Shown here piece by piece: positions 36,195-45,058 of a stretch of 64,000 nucleotides of DNA; the first letter of the stretch is position 1, and each line of letters starts with the position of its first letter. A model generated the notes under the pieces. That model ran no database searches, was not told the origin of the DNA, and worked only from the letters and a program-made list of their open reading frames with translations. The stretch covers positions 1,984,001 to 2,048,000 of the forward strand of contig NZ_CP010536.1 in NCBI RefSeq assembly GCF_000832305.1. The letters are read 5' to 3'. Made by a program: the position numbers and the translations under genes. The DNA comes from Cupriavidus basilensis (lineage in GTDB: Bacteria; Pseudomonadota; Gammaproteobacteria; Burkholderiales; Burkholderiaceae).

Positions 36195-36932
36195 ATGCGG
36201 ACTTCATACTCACTCATCAAGCACAACGCCACGCGTCTGGCAATGACAGCATTGGCGGCAGGATCGCTCCTGATGGCGGGCTGCGCCTGGGGCGTCACCG
36301 GCGTGACGCATCAGGCCAGCGTCATGCCTCAGGCACAGGTGCGGGCGGACATCATCTATGTGCAAGCCTTCGATGCCAGCCCGGATCAGGTGAAACTCGA
36401 CAGCGGCATGGCTCAGAAGCTCAAGACGATGGTCGCTGGCGGGACCGCTGCCAGCGAGCAGGTGTCCGATGAAATCGTGCGCCAGCTGCAGTCCCAGGGA
36501 CTGCGCGCGGTACGCGCGGACGGCGCCGCGCCCGCGCCCGGCAATGCGCTGATCGTTGAGGCAAGCATCCAGAAGATCGACGAGGGCAAGCGTCGGCGCC
36601 GCTTGCTGATCGGCCTTGGCGCAGGCAAGAGCGAGGTCGGCGCGTCGGTCCAGATCCTGTACCAGCCGGCGCACGGTGCGCCCATGCCGCTGCAGCGCTT
36701 CGCGGCCGAGGCCAACAGCGGCCACATGCCGGGCGTGGCGGAAACCGCCGGCGTGGGTGCCGCCGCCGGCCATCTCGCGATGTCAGCCGCGGCCGGCGCG
36801 GGCTTGCATGGCGTGTCCGAGGTCAAGGGCGACAGTATCTCGGCGGATGCCAGGCGCCTGGGCGATTCGATCGCGAAACAGGTCGTGGCGGCGAATGCCG
36901 CAAACGGGTGGATGGCGGCGCCAGTGGAGTGA
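36195..36932 (+). CDS. DUF4410-type lipoprotein
   Basis: 245 residues from the ATG at 36195, after AGGA. A lipoprotein signal with lipobox LMAGC (Cys at about residue 31) is followed by a VRADIIYVQAFDASPDQVKLD domain opening, a long polar helix and a Gly/Ala-rich C-terminal part (VAETAGVGAAAGHLAMSAAAGAG). DUF4410 proteins are outer-membrane or periplasmic and of unknown role. It shares its promoter element with the hydroxylase gene and so likely belongs to the same regulon. Confidence 0.8.
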   Translation: MRTSYSLIKHNATRLAMTALAAGSLLMAGCAWGVTGVTHQASVMPQAQVRADIIYVQAFDASPDQVKLDSGMAQKLKTMVAGGTAASEQVSDEIVRQLQSQGLRAVRADGAAPAPGNALIVEASIQKIDEGKRRRRLLIGLGAGKSEVGASVQILYQPAHGAPMPLQRFAAEANSGHMPGVAETAGVGAAAGHLAMSAAAGAGLHGVSEVKGDSISADARRLGDSIAKQVVAANAANGWMAAPVE

Positions 36933-36975
36933 CGGGGCGAGAGGTGGCCAGCGGTGCAGTGCCCTGAACGGATTC

Positions 36976-38046
36976 CTACCCGAATCCCGCCGCGCGCCAG
37001 GGTGCATGGCGCTGCAGCCTTGCCTGTTCGCGCTGTAGCAGCGAGGCATAGCTGTGCAATTCCTGCGGCGCGATGTCGTAGGCGCGGCGGAAGGCGCGGG
37101 TAAAGCTCGATGCATTGTTGAAACCGAGCCCCGAGGCAATGTCCTGCACCGCCATGTCGGGAAAGCGCACCAGCTCATCGGCCGCCGCCCGCAGCCTGCG
37201 GCTGCGGATATAAGCGGCCAGGCCGCCTTCATGCAGGAACAGGCGGTACACGCTGGCGCGCGACAGCTGCAGCGATTGCAGCACGCTGTCAGGGGTCAGG
37301 TCGGGGTCATGCAGATTGGCCTCGACATAACGCCGCACCTGGCCGTACACCGCGGCCCGCACCGCCGCGCGGGCGCTGCCGGAAAGCCCTGCGTGCCGGC
37401 TGAACGCGGCTGCCAGCAGTTCGATTGCGGTGCGAAATGACCGGTCGGCTTCCGCTTTGCTCAGGCCCACGATTTGTCGGTTCAGTGCCACCAGATGCGA
37501 GATCAGCACCCGCATCAGTGGTGTGGTGGCCTCAACCAGGCGGCCATGCAGCGAGGCGGCATCGGGGAAGGCCATTTCCACCAGGGCGCGCGGCACGAAA
37601 AACAGCAGCATGCGGCCATGAAAACTCCGGATGGTGCACGGCTGGTCCATGTCCAGCGCGAGGATGCTTGGCACGCCGTGCCGCTGCGGCGCGTCCGGCC
37701 CGGGCTTGCCGCCCATGAATTGGGCGGGCGCGCCTTCCAGGAACACGCTGAAGGTAATGTCGCGAATGTTCTCTGTCGACACGCGCCCCAACGAGCGCTC
37801 GGCCAGATTGGGGCTGGTGCGGATGTCAAAGAAGCTCAGATCGTCGATGGAGTAGCGCGACAGCGAGGCTTCGAACGTCTGGTCGCCTTGCGTCGTGGCA
37901 GGCCGGATATCGTAGACCGGGCTCATCCGCTCCTGCCAGGCCAGCAAGCTCTGGCGGGCGTCGCCTTGCACGCTGAAACTGCTGTGCGCGATGCCGGGCG
38001 CGAGCGTTGGCGGCTCTGGAGGCAACAACAAGCGGCTTAGCGGCAT
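36976..38046 (-). CDS. AraC-family transcriptional regulator
   Basis: 356 residues from the ATG at 38046; a TTG at 38058 would add four residues. The C-terminal double HTH runs from VRRYVEANLHDPDLTPDSVLQSLQLSRASVYRLF to VQDIASGLGFNNASSFTRAFRRAYDIAPQE. The N-terminal 220 residues resemble the AraC-binding-like domain 2 group (CYSPVYDIRP-type segment). Target unknown; no divergent partner is adjacent. Confidence 0.88.
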   Translation of the reverse strand: MPLSRLLLPPEPPTLAPGIAHSSFSVQGDARQSLLAWQERMSPVYDIRPATTQGDQTFEASLSRYSIDDLSFFDIRTSPNLAERSLGRVSTENIRDITFSVFLEGAPAQFMGGKPGPDAPQRHGVPSILALDMDQPCTIRSFHGRMLLFFVPRALVEMAFPDAASLHGRLVEATTPLMRVLISHLVALNRQIVGLSKAEADRSFRTAIELLAAAFSRHAGLSGSARAAVRAAVYGQVRRYVEANLHDPDLTPDSVLQSLQLSRASVYRLFLHEGGLAAYIRSRRLRAAADELVRFPDMAVQDIASGLGFNNASSFTRAFRRAYDIAPQELHSYASLLQREQARLQRHAPWRAAGFG

Positions 38047-38285
38047 GCGCGCGGGCAAGAGGTTGTTCGTGCAGGGGTGCGCATGGCTGATTTCCGTCCA
38101 GTTGTGCCTGTGCCCGCCCGGTGCCGGGGGATTGTCGATTGAGCGCTAGCCCATCCTGTGCGGGCTAATATGCGGCAAAAAGCATAACTTGTCCGGGCAG
38201 CGCAGGCTAGGGGGGCCACCGCTGGGGAAAACCCGGATGCGAGGGCTTGGCCGGAACCTGCCGATGGCCTTCCACGGTGCCTTGC

Positions 38286-38846
38286 CTACCAATCCCGCAC
38301 CCGGCCCGTATCCACATGCACGAACTGCTCCTGCGCATAGAAGCCCACCCCGCCGGCGCGCAGCGAGAGCGCGGCGTCGCGCAGGTCGGACAGCGCAACG
38401 CCGGGCAGGCGGATATCGATGGCTTTGCCGTCCATATGCAGGCTATGGCTGGCCACGCCGCCACCGCGCGTCTGGCGCAGCCGCGCATTGGTGGCGGGGC
38501 TGCGATAGCCGGAGATGACCTGGAAGGGGGCCGCGCAGCACAGCGTTTGTCTCAGGCGGTAAAGCAGCGCGAATAGTTGCGGATCGATCACGCCGACCTG
38601 GCCCGAGTAGTGATCGCGCAGGAAGTGATTGAGCGAGGCCAGCGACTCGGGCACGAACTGATCGCCGACGGCGTAGACCAAGGCGATGCGCTCACCGGTG
38701 TGGGTGTGCTCGAAAGACAGGCTGCGGGCATCCGGCAAGCTCACCAGGGCCGCCCGGGCCGGCAACGGCAACAGCGCGCCAGCCAGCACAAGCCCGCCGG
38801 TGTGCCGCAGAAACAGGCGGCGAGGATCGCTGGGCGGTTTGGTCAT
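38286..38846 (-). CDS. YcbK-like (DUF882/M15) periplasmic peptidase, Tat-exported
   Basis: 186 residues. An RRLFLR twin-arginine-like motif and hydrophobic stretch (GGLVLAGALLPLPARA) begin the protein. The M15-type metal site segments are SGYRSPATNARLR, SLHMDGKAIDIRLPG and the C-terminal VHVDTGRVRDW. These proteins are thought to act on peptidoglycan peptides. It follows the L,D-transpeptidase by 34 bp on the same strand. Confidence 0.88.
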   Translation of the reverse strand: MTKPPSDPRRLFLRHTGGLVLAGALLPLPARAALVSLPDARSLSFEHTHTGERIALVYAVGDQFVPESLASLNHFLRDHYSGQVGVIDPQLFALLYRLRQTLCCAAPFQVISGYRSPATNARLRQTRGGGVASHSLHMDGKAIDIRLPGVALSDLRDAALSLRAGGVGFYAQEQFVHVDTGRVRDW

Positions 38847-38880
38847 CGAAAGCACTCCCCTTTGGCGCAATGCAATGGCT

Positions 38881-40518
38881 CTATCTTGCCTGCGTGCTGG
38901 CCAAGGCGGAAGCCCGCAGGCGGGCGGACCGTTGCCGTAGCGCCTCGTCAAGCACGCTGTCCAGTCCATAGATATCCGGGAAGAAGTAGACGCGAGCGTC
39001 GGCCTTGACGATGGCCGTGCCGTACGCAAGCACCACTGGCAGGGGCTGGCGCAGCCGCAGCGTGCTGGATTCTCCCTTCTCCATGGCCTCGCGGATGCGC
39101 GCCTCGGTCCAGCCGGGCGTGTCCTGCAGCACGAAGCCAGCCAGCGCCACCGGTGCCTCGACACGGATGCAGCCATGGCTCAGGTCGCGCCGGTCCCGCG
39201 CGAACAGTTGCGGGGTGGGTGTGTGATGCAGGTAGATGTTCTCGTTGTTGGGGAAGACGAACTTGATGTCGCCAAGCGCATTCATCGGCCCTGGGCGTTG
39301 CCGTATGCGCAGCTGGCCGCGCTGGACGGCATCCAGGCTGGCGGCCGACAAGGTGGTGATCACCTTGGCGTCGCCACTGACGAACTCGAAGCCTTGCCGC
39401 TCGAAATAGCCGGGATCGCGGCGCAGCCGGGGCACGGTTTCCGCGCGCGCGATGGACGGCGGCACGTTCCAGTAAGGACTGAATTCGATGAAGCGCATGT
39501 CCTCCTTGAACAGCGGCGTGCGCGTATCGAGCGCCTTGCCCACGATCACCTTCATTTCCACCTTGACCTGGATGGCCCCGTCGTGGATTTCGTAGGCGCG
39601 CAACACGAACTCCGGCACGTTGACCACGATCATGCGCGGGCCCTCCAGCAGGGGCGTCCAGCGCAGGCGCTCCAGCGTCAGTTCGATCTGCCGTACGCGG
39701 CCGGCGAGCGGCGCATTCAGTTGCGCGAACGTGCCCGCGCCGATGGCGCCATCCGGTGCCAGCCCGTGGCGGACCTGGAACGCCTTGATGCCCTCCACCA
39801 GTTCGCCCTGATAGTGTTGCGGGACGGGCGTGGCGGCGGGCAAGTCGCCGAGCGCGATCAGGCGCTGTGCCAGCACCGGCAGCCCGGCGTAGGCCTGCCC
39901 GGGCACCAGCTTCCTGCCGGGCAGCGGCGGCAGCGGTGCCTGCCAGGCCGGGTGGCCGGCCAGCGCGCGGTAACGTGAAAGCGCCGCGCGCAGGCTTGCG
40001 TAGAGCGGGAACGACGGCGCCGCCTGCCGGACCGCCTCGGGCAGGTCCTGTCCGGCGATGGCTGCGCGCAGCAGGCGCGACGAATCGAACTGCCGGTCCG
40101 GCGCCGGGGCAAATTTCTCGTGGATCGTGCCGGGATCGACCCGGCCGCCGTGCAGGTCGGCGAGATAGCGCTGCATCGCCGCTGTCAGCCTCTCGTCAAG
40201 CGAGGCGGCGGCTTCGGGCGCCAGCGGCAGCCCATCCGCGGCCTGGCCCAGCGCGCGGCGCAGGCCGTCGGCATCATAGTCGCGGGGTTCCAGCCCGTCG
40301 GCCGTGGCGCCGTCCAGGATGCCGGCGGCCTGCCAGGCCAGGGCATTGGGATGACCCTGCGAAAACCAGAGCGCAGAGGGCGCGGAGGGCGCGGCCAGCG
40401 CAATGCCATGGCAACTCAAGGCCCACGCAGCCACCAGGCCGGCGAGGACCCGGGGCGCGGCCACGCCGTTGCGTCGGATCCGGCAAGCGCCTCGCATCAG
40501 CCCGCCCGCCGCCGGCAT
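38881..40518 (-). CDS. ldtD: L,D-transpeptidase of the YcbB/LdtD type
   Basis: 545 residues with a signal sequence (LAGLVAAWALSCHGIALA). A peptidoglycan-binding domain (YQGELVEGIKAFQVRHGLAPDGAIGAGTFAQLN) precedes the YkuD catalytic domain. The catalytic cysteine is in RRDLSHGCIRVEAPVALA, with conserved His in YLHHTPTPQLF. It makes 3-3 cross-links between peptidoglycan stems. It lies 55 bp downstream of a universal stress protein gene that has an FNR box, and therefore is probably transcribed from it under low oxygen. Confidence 0.92.
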   Translation of the reverse strand: MPAAGGLMRGACRIRRNGVAAPRVLAGLVAAWALSCHGIALAAPSAPSALWFSQGHPNALAWQAAGILDGATADGLEPRDYDADGLRRALGQAADGLPLAPEAAASLDERLTAAMQRYLADLHGGRVDPGTIHEKFAPAPDRQFDSSRLLRAAIAGQDLPEAVRQAAPSFPLYASLRAALSRYRALAGHPAWQAPLPPLPGRKLVPGQAYAGLPVLAQRLIALGDLPAATPVPQHYQGELVEGIKAFQVRHGLAPDGAIGAGTFAQLNAPLAGRVRQIELTLERLRWTPLLEGPRMIVVNVPEFVLRAYEIHDGAIQVKVEMKVIVGKALDTRTPLFKEDMRFIEFSPYWNVPPSIARAETVPRLRRDPGYFERQGFEFVSGDAKVITTLSAASLDAVQRGQLRIRQRPGPMNALGDIKFVFPNNENIYLHHTPTPQLFARDRRDLSHGCIRVEAPVALAGFVLQDTPGWTEARIREAMEKGESSTLRLRQPLPVVLAYGTAIVKADARVYFFPDIYGLDSVLDEALRQRSARLRASALASTQAR

Positions 40519-40573
40519 GAAGCCCGTCGATCAACCTGTCGCACCTGTTGCACCTGTTGCTCGCGGGGCGCCC

Positions 40574-41029
40574 TCATTCCTCGATCTCGCTGCGCACCAT
40601 CAGCACCGGCTTGTTGCTCTTGTGCACCACGCCTTCGGACACACTGCCCATGACCAGGCGCCGGAAGCCGCGGCGGCCGTGCGTGCCGATCACGATCAGG
40701 TCCGCATTCCAGCGGTCGGCTTGCTCCACGATCGTGGTGGAGATCTGCCCGGGGGAAACGGGCTTCTCGAGGATCAGCGTCGAATGCGGGATGCCGGCAT
40801 CCGCCAGGCGCGTGGCGGCCGCTGCCAGCGCATCGCGTCCCGCGGCCAGGATGCCTTCCATCAGCTTGTGGGGGTCGTAGCTGCCCGCCGTGAAGAAGAT
40901 ATCGTTGTCGTCCGCCACGTAGAGCACCTTTACCTCGCTGCCGGTCGCCTTGGCCACCGTGATGGCCTGGCTCAGGGCTAGGTCCGAAGAGCGGCTGCCG
41001 TCCACCGCGAGCAATATTCTCTGGTACAT
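40574..41029 (-). CDS. Universal stress protein (UspA family)
   Basis: 151 residues from the ATG at 41029, after AGGAGG. Opens MYQRILLAVDGSRSSDLALSQA and carries the ATP loop G-x2-G-x9-G(S/T): GTHGRRGFRRLVMGSVSE. First gene of a leftward operon with the L,D-transpeptidase and YcbK-like peptidase. An FNR box is 105 bp upstream. Confidence 0.93.
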   Translation of the reverse strand: MYQRILLAVDGSRSSDLALSQAITVAKATGSEVKVLYVADDNDIFFTAGSYDPHKLMEGILAAGRDALAAAATRLADAGIPHSTLILEKPVSPGQISTTIVEQADRWNADLIVIGTHGRRGFRRLVMGSVSEGVVHKSNKPVLMVRSEIEE

Positions 41030-41133
41030 GGTCCGTGCCTCCTGGCTGGATGTCGCCATGTTGCAATGTCGATAGGAAAGCGCGCATGGCAGCGGCTTCC
41101 ATCAGCAGCTTAGAGCGCTGGGCACGGGACGTA

Positions 41134-41147
41134 TTGATGCACGTCAA
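41134..41147 (-). promoter_or_regulatory. FNR box for the leftward usp-ldtD-ycbK operon
   Basis: TTGATGCACGTCAA matches TTGAT-N4-ATCAA at 9 of 10 positions. A weak -10 (TAAGCT) begins 21 nt after it on the minus strand, the class II arrangement. Confidence 0.7.
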
Positions 41148-41210
41148 GCCACCTGGGCGATGCGCGCAAAGCGCGCAAACGGCGCGGTACCCGGGAAAGC
41201 AGCGAATGCC

Positions 41211-41224
41211 ATGATCTACATCAA
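41211..41224 (+). promoter_or_regulatory. FNR box for the rightward usp-SYLF-flavodoxin operon
   Basis: ATGATCTACATCAA matches at 9 of 10 positions; CAAACT or the adjacent TACAAA would serve as the -10 at 20-21 nt. It is 82 bp upstream of the usp start. It lies 64 bp from the opposite-facing box, so both divergent operons have their own site. Confidence 0.65.
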
Positions 41225-41305
41225 CACCACGCTTGCCCGGGCGTACAAACTGGAAGCGTCGGCTGCAAGCTGCGGCGCCTGTCTTTTTTTAGCGGGAGGT
41301 ACAAG

Positions 41306-41806
41306 ATGTACAGCAAGATCCTGGTTGCCGTGGATGGCAGCGAGTCCGCCGATCGAGCGCTGGAGGAGGCGCTGCGCCTGGCCGCCGCGATGCGCTCGGA
41401 ACTCACCGTGGTGCATGTGATCGATAACAGCTACCTCAGGTACGAGGTCGGCTACGTCGACCTGACAGACCTGCGTGCCGGCCTGCTCGAAGGCGGGCAG
41501 ATCTTGCTGGACGAAGCCAAGGCCAAGGCGGCGGCTGCGCAGGTGACATGCAAGACGCTGATGGTGGATGAAGCCCTGGCGCTGGGCGACGTGGCCAACG
41601 CCATCGAGCAGGTGGCGCAGCAGACCGGGGCGGAGCTGCTGGTGCTGGGCACGCACGGCCGGCGTGGCGTGCGGCGCCTGCTGATGGGCAGCGTAGCCGA
41701 AGCGCTGGTCCGGCAATGCCGCCAGCCGGTACTGCTGGTGCACGCACCACAGACTGAGGCGAGGGCCGGCGCAAAGCCGGCATCAGGCGCGCCGGTAGCG
41801 CCATGA
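41306..41806 (+). CDS. Universal stress protein (UspA family)
   Basis: 166 residues. MYSKILVAVDGSESADRALEEALRLA opens the fold; the ATP loop is GTHGRRGVRRLLMGSVAEALVRQ. GGGAGG precedes the ATG at 41306. Its stop overlaps the start of the SYLF gene (ATGA). Likely FNR-controlled and possibly a binding partner of the divergent Usp. Confidence 0.93.
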   Translation: MYSKILVAVDGSESADRALEEALRLAAAMRSELTVVHVIDNSYLRYEVGYVDLTDLRAGLLEGGQILLDEAKAKAAAAQVTCKTLMVDEALALGDVANAIEQVAQQTGAELLVLGTHGRRGVRRLLMGSVAEALVRQCRQPVLLVHAPQTEARAGAKPASGAPVAP

Positions 41807-42411
41807 CCTCCACGTTGCCGGCTGCCGCCAGGCGGCGGCGCCTGGCATGCCGGGCGCTCGCCGGGGCTGCCGTGCTGTGTTGCGCCGCAGGCCTGCCGGC
41901 GGCCGCTTGGGCGGGTTCAGCCGCCGACAAGCGCGTGCTGGATGCCGAGGAGCTCGATGCACGCTGCGAAGCCGTGCTGGCGCGCCTGACTGCGCGTAAC
42001 CCCGGCGCGCGGGCCTTGGTGGACAAGGCCAGCGGTGTACTGGTCTTTCCCGACGTGCTCGCCGGCGGCGCGGTGGCGGGCGTGCAGCAGGGCGACGGCA
42101 TGCTGCGTGGCGCAGGCGGGGACAAGGCCTACTACCGGCTGGTTGGCGCCTCGCTCGGGGCGCAGGCGGGCATGGCATCCAAGGCCGTGGTGCTGGTGTT
42201 CCTGACCGGGCAGGCGCTGGAACGCTTCCGTGCCAGCCAGGGCTGGACCGTGGGCGTGGACGGGTCGGTGTCCGTCCTGAGCCTGGGCATCGGTGCCAGC
42301 GTGGATAGCAACACCGTGCGGGGCGATATCGCGGGCTTCGTGCTGACCAACGGCGGCATCATGATCAGCCTGTCGCTGGTCGGCACGCGCATAACCCGGA
42401 TCGAGAGCTGA
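41803..42411 (+). CDS. SYLF/Ysc84-like lipid-binding secreted protein
   Basis: 202 residues. A signal peptide (RALAGAAVLCCAAGLPAAAWA) is followed by a SYLF-like domain: ARALVDKASGVLVFPDVLAGG, then YYRLVGASLGAQAGMASKAVVLVFLT and a conserved end SVDSNTVRGDIAGFVLTNGGIMISLSLVGTRITRI. Eukaryotic members bind phosphoinositides; bacterial members are poorly known, secreted or membrane associated. Middle gene of an FNR-type operon. Confidence 0.85.
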   Translation: MTSTLPAAARRRRLACRALAGAAVLCCAAGLPAAAWAGSAADKRVLDAEELDARCEAVLARLTARNPGARALVDKASGVLVFPDVLAGGAVAGVQQGDGMLRGAGGDKAYYRLVGASLGAQAGMASKAVVLVFLTGQALERFRASQGWTVGVDGSVSVLSLGIGASVDSNTVRGDIAGFVLTNGGIMISLSLVGTRITRIES

Positions 42412-42421
42412 GGAGCCATTG

Positions 42422-42952
42422 ATGGAAAAGATCCTGATCGTTTATTACTCGCGCACCGGCACGGCGCGCCAGGCCGCGGAAGAACTGGCGGCGCAATCCG
42501 GCTGGCCGCTGGCGGAAGTCGGCGACCAGGCCAGCCGCTCCGGCTTGCTGGGCGATGCGCGCTGCGTGCTGGATATCTTGTTGCAGCGGCATGTAGGCTA
42601 CCGCTACGCCGGCCCGGCGCTGGACGATTGCCAGCGGCTTGTCATCGTCGCGCCCATCTGGGTCGGCCACCTGGCCGCGCCCATGCGCAGCTTCCTGCGC
42701 GACCACATGCCGCTGGCCTGCAAGACGTCGGTGATCTGCGTGATGGCCCGGCAAGGCGCTTTCAGGGCGGCAGAGGAGATCGCCCGCCTGGCCACGCAGC
42801 CACCGTCGCCGGTACTGGCGCTGCGCCAGGCCGACGTGGCCAGCGGGGCGGCCACGCAGGCCCTGCGCGCTTTTGCCGAGCAGGTGGAAGCCGCGAACGG
42901 GCGCAGCGGCGCCGCGCAGCGCCCGGCATGGCTATCGCCCAAGGAAGCCTGA
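42422..42952 (+). CDS. Flavodoxin / flavodoxin-like protein
   Basis: 176 residues from the ATG at 42422 (11 bp after the SYLF stop). The FMN phosphate loop is YYSRTGTARQAAEEL at residues 8-22. The segment VIVAPIWVGHLAAPMRSFL resembles the WrbA/flavodoxin second FMN loop. Probably reduces or shuttles electrons under low oxygen as part of the FNR-type operon. Convergent with the APH-AAA gene. Confidence 0.85.
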   Translation: MEKILIVYYSRTGTARQAAEELAAQSGWPLAEVGDQASRSGLLGDARCVLDILLQRHVGYRYAGPALDDCQRLVIVAPIWVGHLAAPMRSFLRDHMPLACKTSVICVMARQGAFRAAEEIARLATQPPSPVLALRQADVASGAATQALRAFAEQVEAANGRSGAAQRPAWLSPKEA

Positions 42953-42988
42953 GCGGGCAAATTTCCACGAAATTTCCACGAAGCGCCA

Positions 42989-44572
42989 TCAGCCGGACAG
43001 AACGGTCTCGCCGATGCGCACCACATGGCGCCATTCATCGCTGCCCAATGGCTCCTGCGCGCGCCGCTGCCACTCCAGCACCTGGAGATCCGCCTCGGAA
43101 GGATCGCCGCCCCGGCGCGCGCGCGTGACGATCCGTTCGCGCAGGGTGGCCAGGCTCGCATGGCAGTCGACGATGGAAAAGTCCGCTCCCCGGCGCGCGG
43201 CCAGCGACGCGAAGCGCAGCCGCTCGGCCCGCGCGAGGAAGGTCGCATCGGCAATCATGGGGAATCCGGCGCCGCTGCCCAGCCGGCAGATTGCCAGCAG
43301 CCTGCGGTAGACGCGGGCGGTGCGTTGCGCCGTGTACCGGTCGCCGTGCGCAGCCGGCTTGCCAGGTGCATCGGCAAGTTGATCGCCCGGTTGATCGCCC
43401 GGTTGATTGCCCTGTTGATCGCCATGTGCAGGCGCAAGGCGTTTGCGCTCCACGTCGGCGCGCACGCGCACCATGGCCGCGGCCAGCGCCAGGTGGTGGG
43501 CAACGGTGCTTTTGCCGCTGCCCGAGAGGCCATGCATGATGGTGATCGCGCCCGGATTGCGCGTCAGCGCGGCGCTGGCCAGCGCAAGCAGATCGTTGCA
43601 GCGCATCTGAGCCGCCGCCATTTCCGCGGCGGTACCGGTTCCCGCCGCGCTGCGCTGGTGCGCACGTTCGAGCAGCACGCGGGCGCGCACCACGGCGCGC
43701 AGCGCCGTGTAGAACGGCAATATCGCCAGGCCGGCATAGTCGCCGCTGCACTCCAGATAGGTATTGATCAGCCGGTAGGCGAGGTCTTGCCGGCTGGCAT
43801 GGAGCAGGTCCATGAAGACAAAGGCGGTATCGCTGATGGTGTCGATCCAGCGTAGCCCGGCATCAAACTCCAGGCAATCGAATGGCGTGGGCTCGCCGTC
43901 GATCAAGGCGATGTTGCCAAGGTGCAGGTCGCCGTGGCACTCCCTGACATGGCCGCTTGCCAGCCGTTTGGCAAATGCCGGTTGCAGCGCTACGGCCCGC
44001 TCGCGCAACAGCGCCGCCATGCGTGCCGCCGCGCCGGTGTCCGAGGCGAGGGCGGCAACGCCCGCCATGGCTTGTTGCGCCACCGCCGCGATCCGTGCCG
44101 GCGTGCCGTGCCCCGTGCCGCCGCCGGCGACCGGCGCAGCCAGGTGGATCGCGGCAAGCCGGCGGGCCAGCGTCTCGACATGGGTGCCGGTTAGCCGGTT
44201 TGTCTGCGCCATCGCGCAGAAGAGGTCTTGCTGGCGGAAGCGGCGCATCTTTACCGCGTACTCCAGCGCTTGGCCAGTACCGCCTATCCGGACCTCCCCG
44301 GGGCCGGCGCCCGCCACGATCGGCACCACGCCGAGGTAGAGCGCCGCCGCCATCCTGCGATTCAGTTCGAGTTCGGCCTGGCAATCCGCCTTGCGGGCGG
44401 CCAGCGTGGCGAAGTCGACGAAGTCCAGGCGCACGGGCTTGCGCACCTTGTAGGCAAAGGGCCCGGCAAGGAAGACTTGCGAGATGTGCGTCTCGATGAG
44501 GCTGACCTTGCCCACCGGATGCGGGTACGCCGCGGGTCGCATCAACGCTTGCGTGAGTGCCGCCGGTTCCAT
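42989..44572 (-). CDS. Bifunctional APH-like kinase/AAA P-loop protein
   Basis: 527 residues from the ATG at 44572. The N-terminal half is an aminoglycoside-phosphotransferase-like kinase with the Brenner motif ECHGDLHLGNIALIDGEPTPFDCLEF and metal Asp in WIDTISDTAFVFMDLL. The C-terminal half has a P-loop, HGLSGSGKSTVAHHLALA, of the AAA_33/ZetaT kinase type. A low-complexity insert, GDQQGNQPGDQPGDQLADAP, interrupts the P-loop domain about 30 residues after Walker A. Function unknown; family members often lie near Usp and Crp/Fnr genes. An FNR box controls the divergent promoter. Confidence 0.88.
   Translation of the reverse strand: MEPAALTQALMRPAAYPHPVGKVSLIETHISQVFLAGPFAYKVRKPVRLDFVDFATLAARKADCQAELELNRRMAAALYLGVVPIVAGAGPGEVRIGGTGQALEYAVKMRRFRQQDLFCAMAQTNRLTGTHVETLARRLAAIHLAAPVAGGGTGHGTPARIAAVAQQAMAGVAALASDTGAAARMAALLRERAVALQPAFAKRLASGHVRECHGDLHLGNIALIDGEPTPFDCLEFDAGLRWIDTISDTAFVFMDLLHASRQDLAYRLINTYLECSGDYAGLAILPFYTALRAVVRARVLLERAHQRSAAGTGTAAEMAAAQMRCNDLLALASAALTRNPGAITIMHGLSGSGKSTVAHHLALAAAMVRVRADVERKRLAPAHGDQQGNQPGDQPGDQLADAPGKPAAHGDRYTAQRTARVYRRLLAICRLGSGAGFPMIADATFLARAERLRFASLAARRGADFSIVDCHASLATLRERIVTRARRGGDPSEADLQVLEWQRRAQEPLGSDEWRHVVRIGETVLSG
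43379..43426. repeat. Four tandem 12-bp repeats inside the APH-AAA gene
   Basis: Units of TTGATCGCCCGG, two exact and two diverged, read in frame as GDQP-type tetrapeptides. Whole-unit expansion or loss would keep the frame. Confidence 0.93.
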
Positions 44573-44649
44573 GCCGCGCTCTCCCAGGTGCCTGCCGCCC
44601 CGATCGGGCAGGTCATGCACTCATGCTATGCGCGTGCCTGGAAGTTAGC

Positions 44650-44663
44650 TTGATGCGGATCAA
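44650..44663. promoter_or_regulatory. Perfect bidirectional FNR box
   Basis: TTGATGCGGATCAA is a perfect match. A -10 box lies exactly 21 nt away on both sides: TATATT (44685-44690) toward the small lipoprotein and TAGCAT (44623-44628 region, minus strand) toward the APH-AAA gene. The same protein dimer could activate both. Confidence 0.88.
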
Positions 44664-44770
44664 GCCGAGCGGCAACCACGCGCCTATATTGAAGCGGAAC
44701 GAGGGTTCGACGCGGCAGGCCACGGGCGTGACAAGCCGGTGCCCGCAAGCGCCGGCAACTGGAGGCGGCG

Positions 44771-45058
44771 ATGAAGATGAGAGTTCCCCACCAAGGTGCC
44801 GCGGGCGGCTGCATACTGTGGCGCGGCCTTGCGGCTTGCCTGGCCGCCATGCTTTGCGCCGGCTGCGCGCCGGGACCGGGGTGGTGGCGGCCGCCCAGGC
44901 CCAAGGCCGACACGGTCGCACCCGCCGCCGCGATGCATGCCCGGAATGCCATGTGCCTGTCCGATCAGTCCGATTCGTTCGATTCGTTCGATCCGTTGCT
45001 GGCAATCGGTGCCGTTGCCATCGAGGGGCCGCGCCGGCCGGCGCACAGGCAGGCCTAG
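44771..45058 (+). CDS. Small putative lipoprotein, Trp/Pro-rich
   Basis: 95 residues from the ATG at 44771, after GGAGG. A hydrophobic stretch ends in lipobox LCAGC (Cys at about residue 32), followed by GWWRPPRP and a low-complexity SDQSDSFDSFDP region made by a tandem repeat GATTCGTTC. No family recognised. The strong FNR promoter directly upstream supports it being a real gene. Confidence 0.6.
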   Translation: MKMRVPHQGAAGGCILWRGLAACLAAMLCAGCAPGPGWWRPPRPKADTVAPAAAMHARNAMCLSDQSDSFDSFDPLLAIGAVAIEGPRRPAHRQA

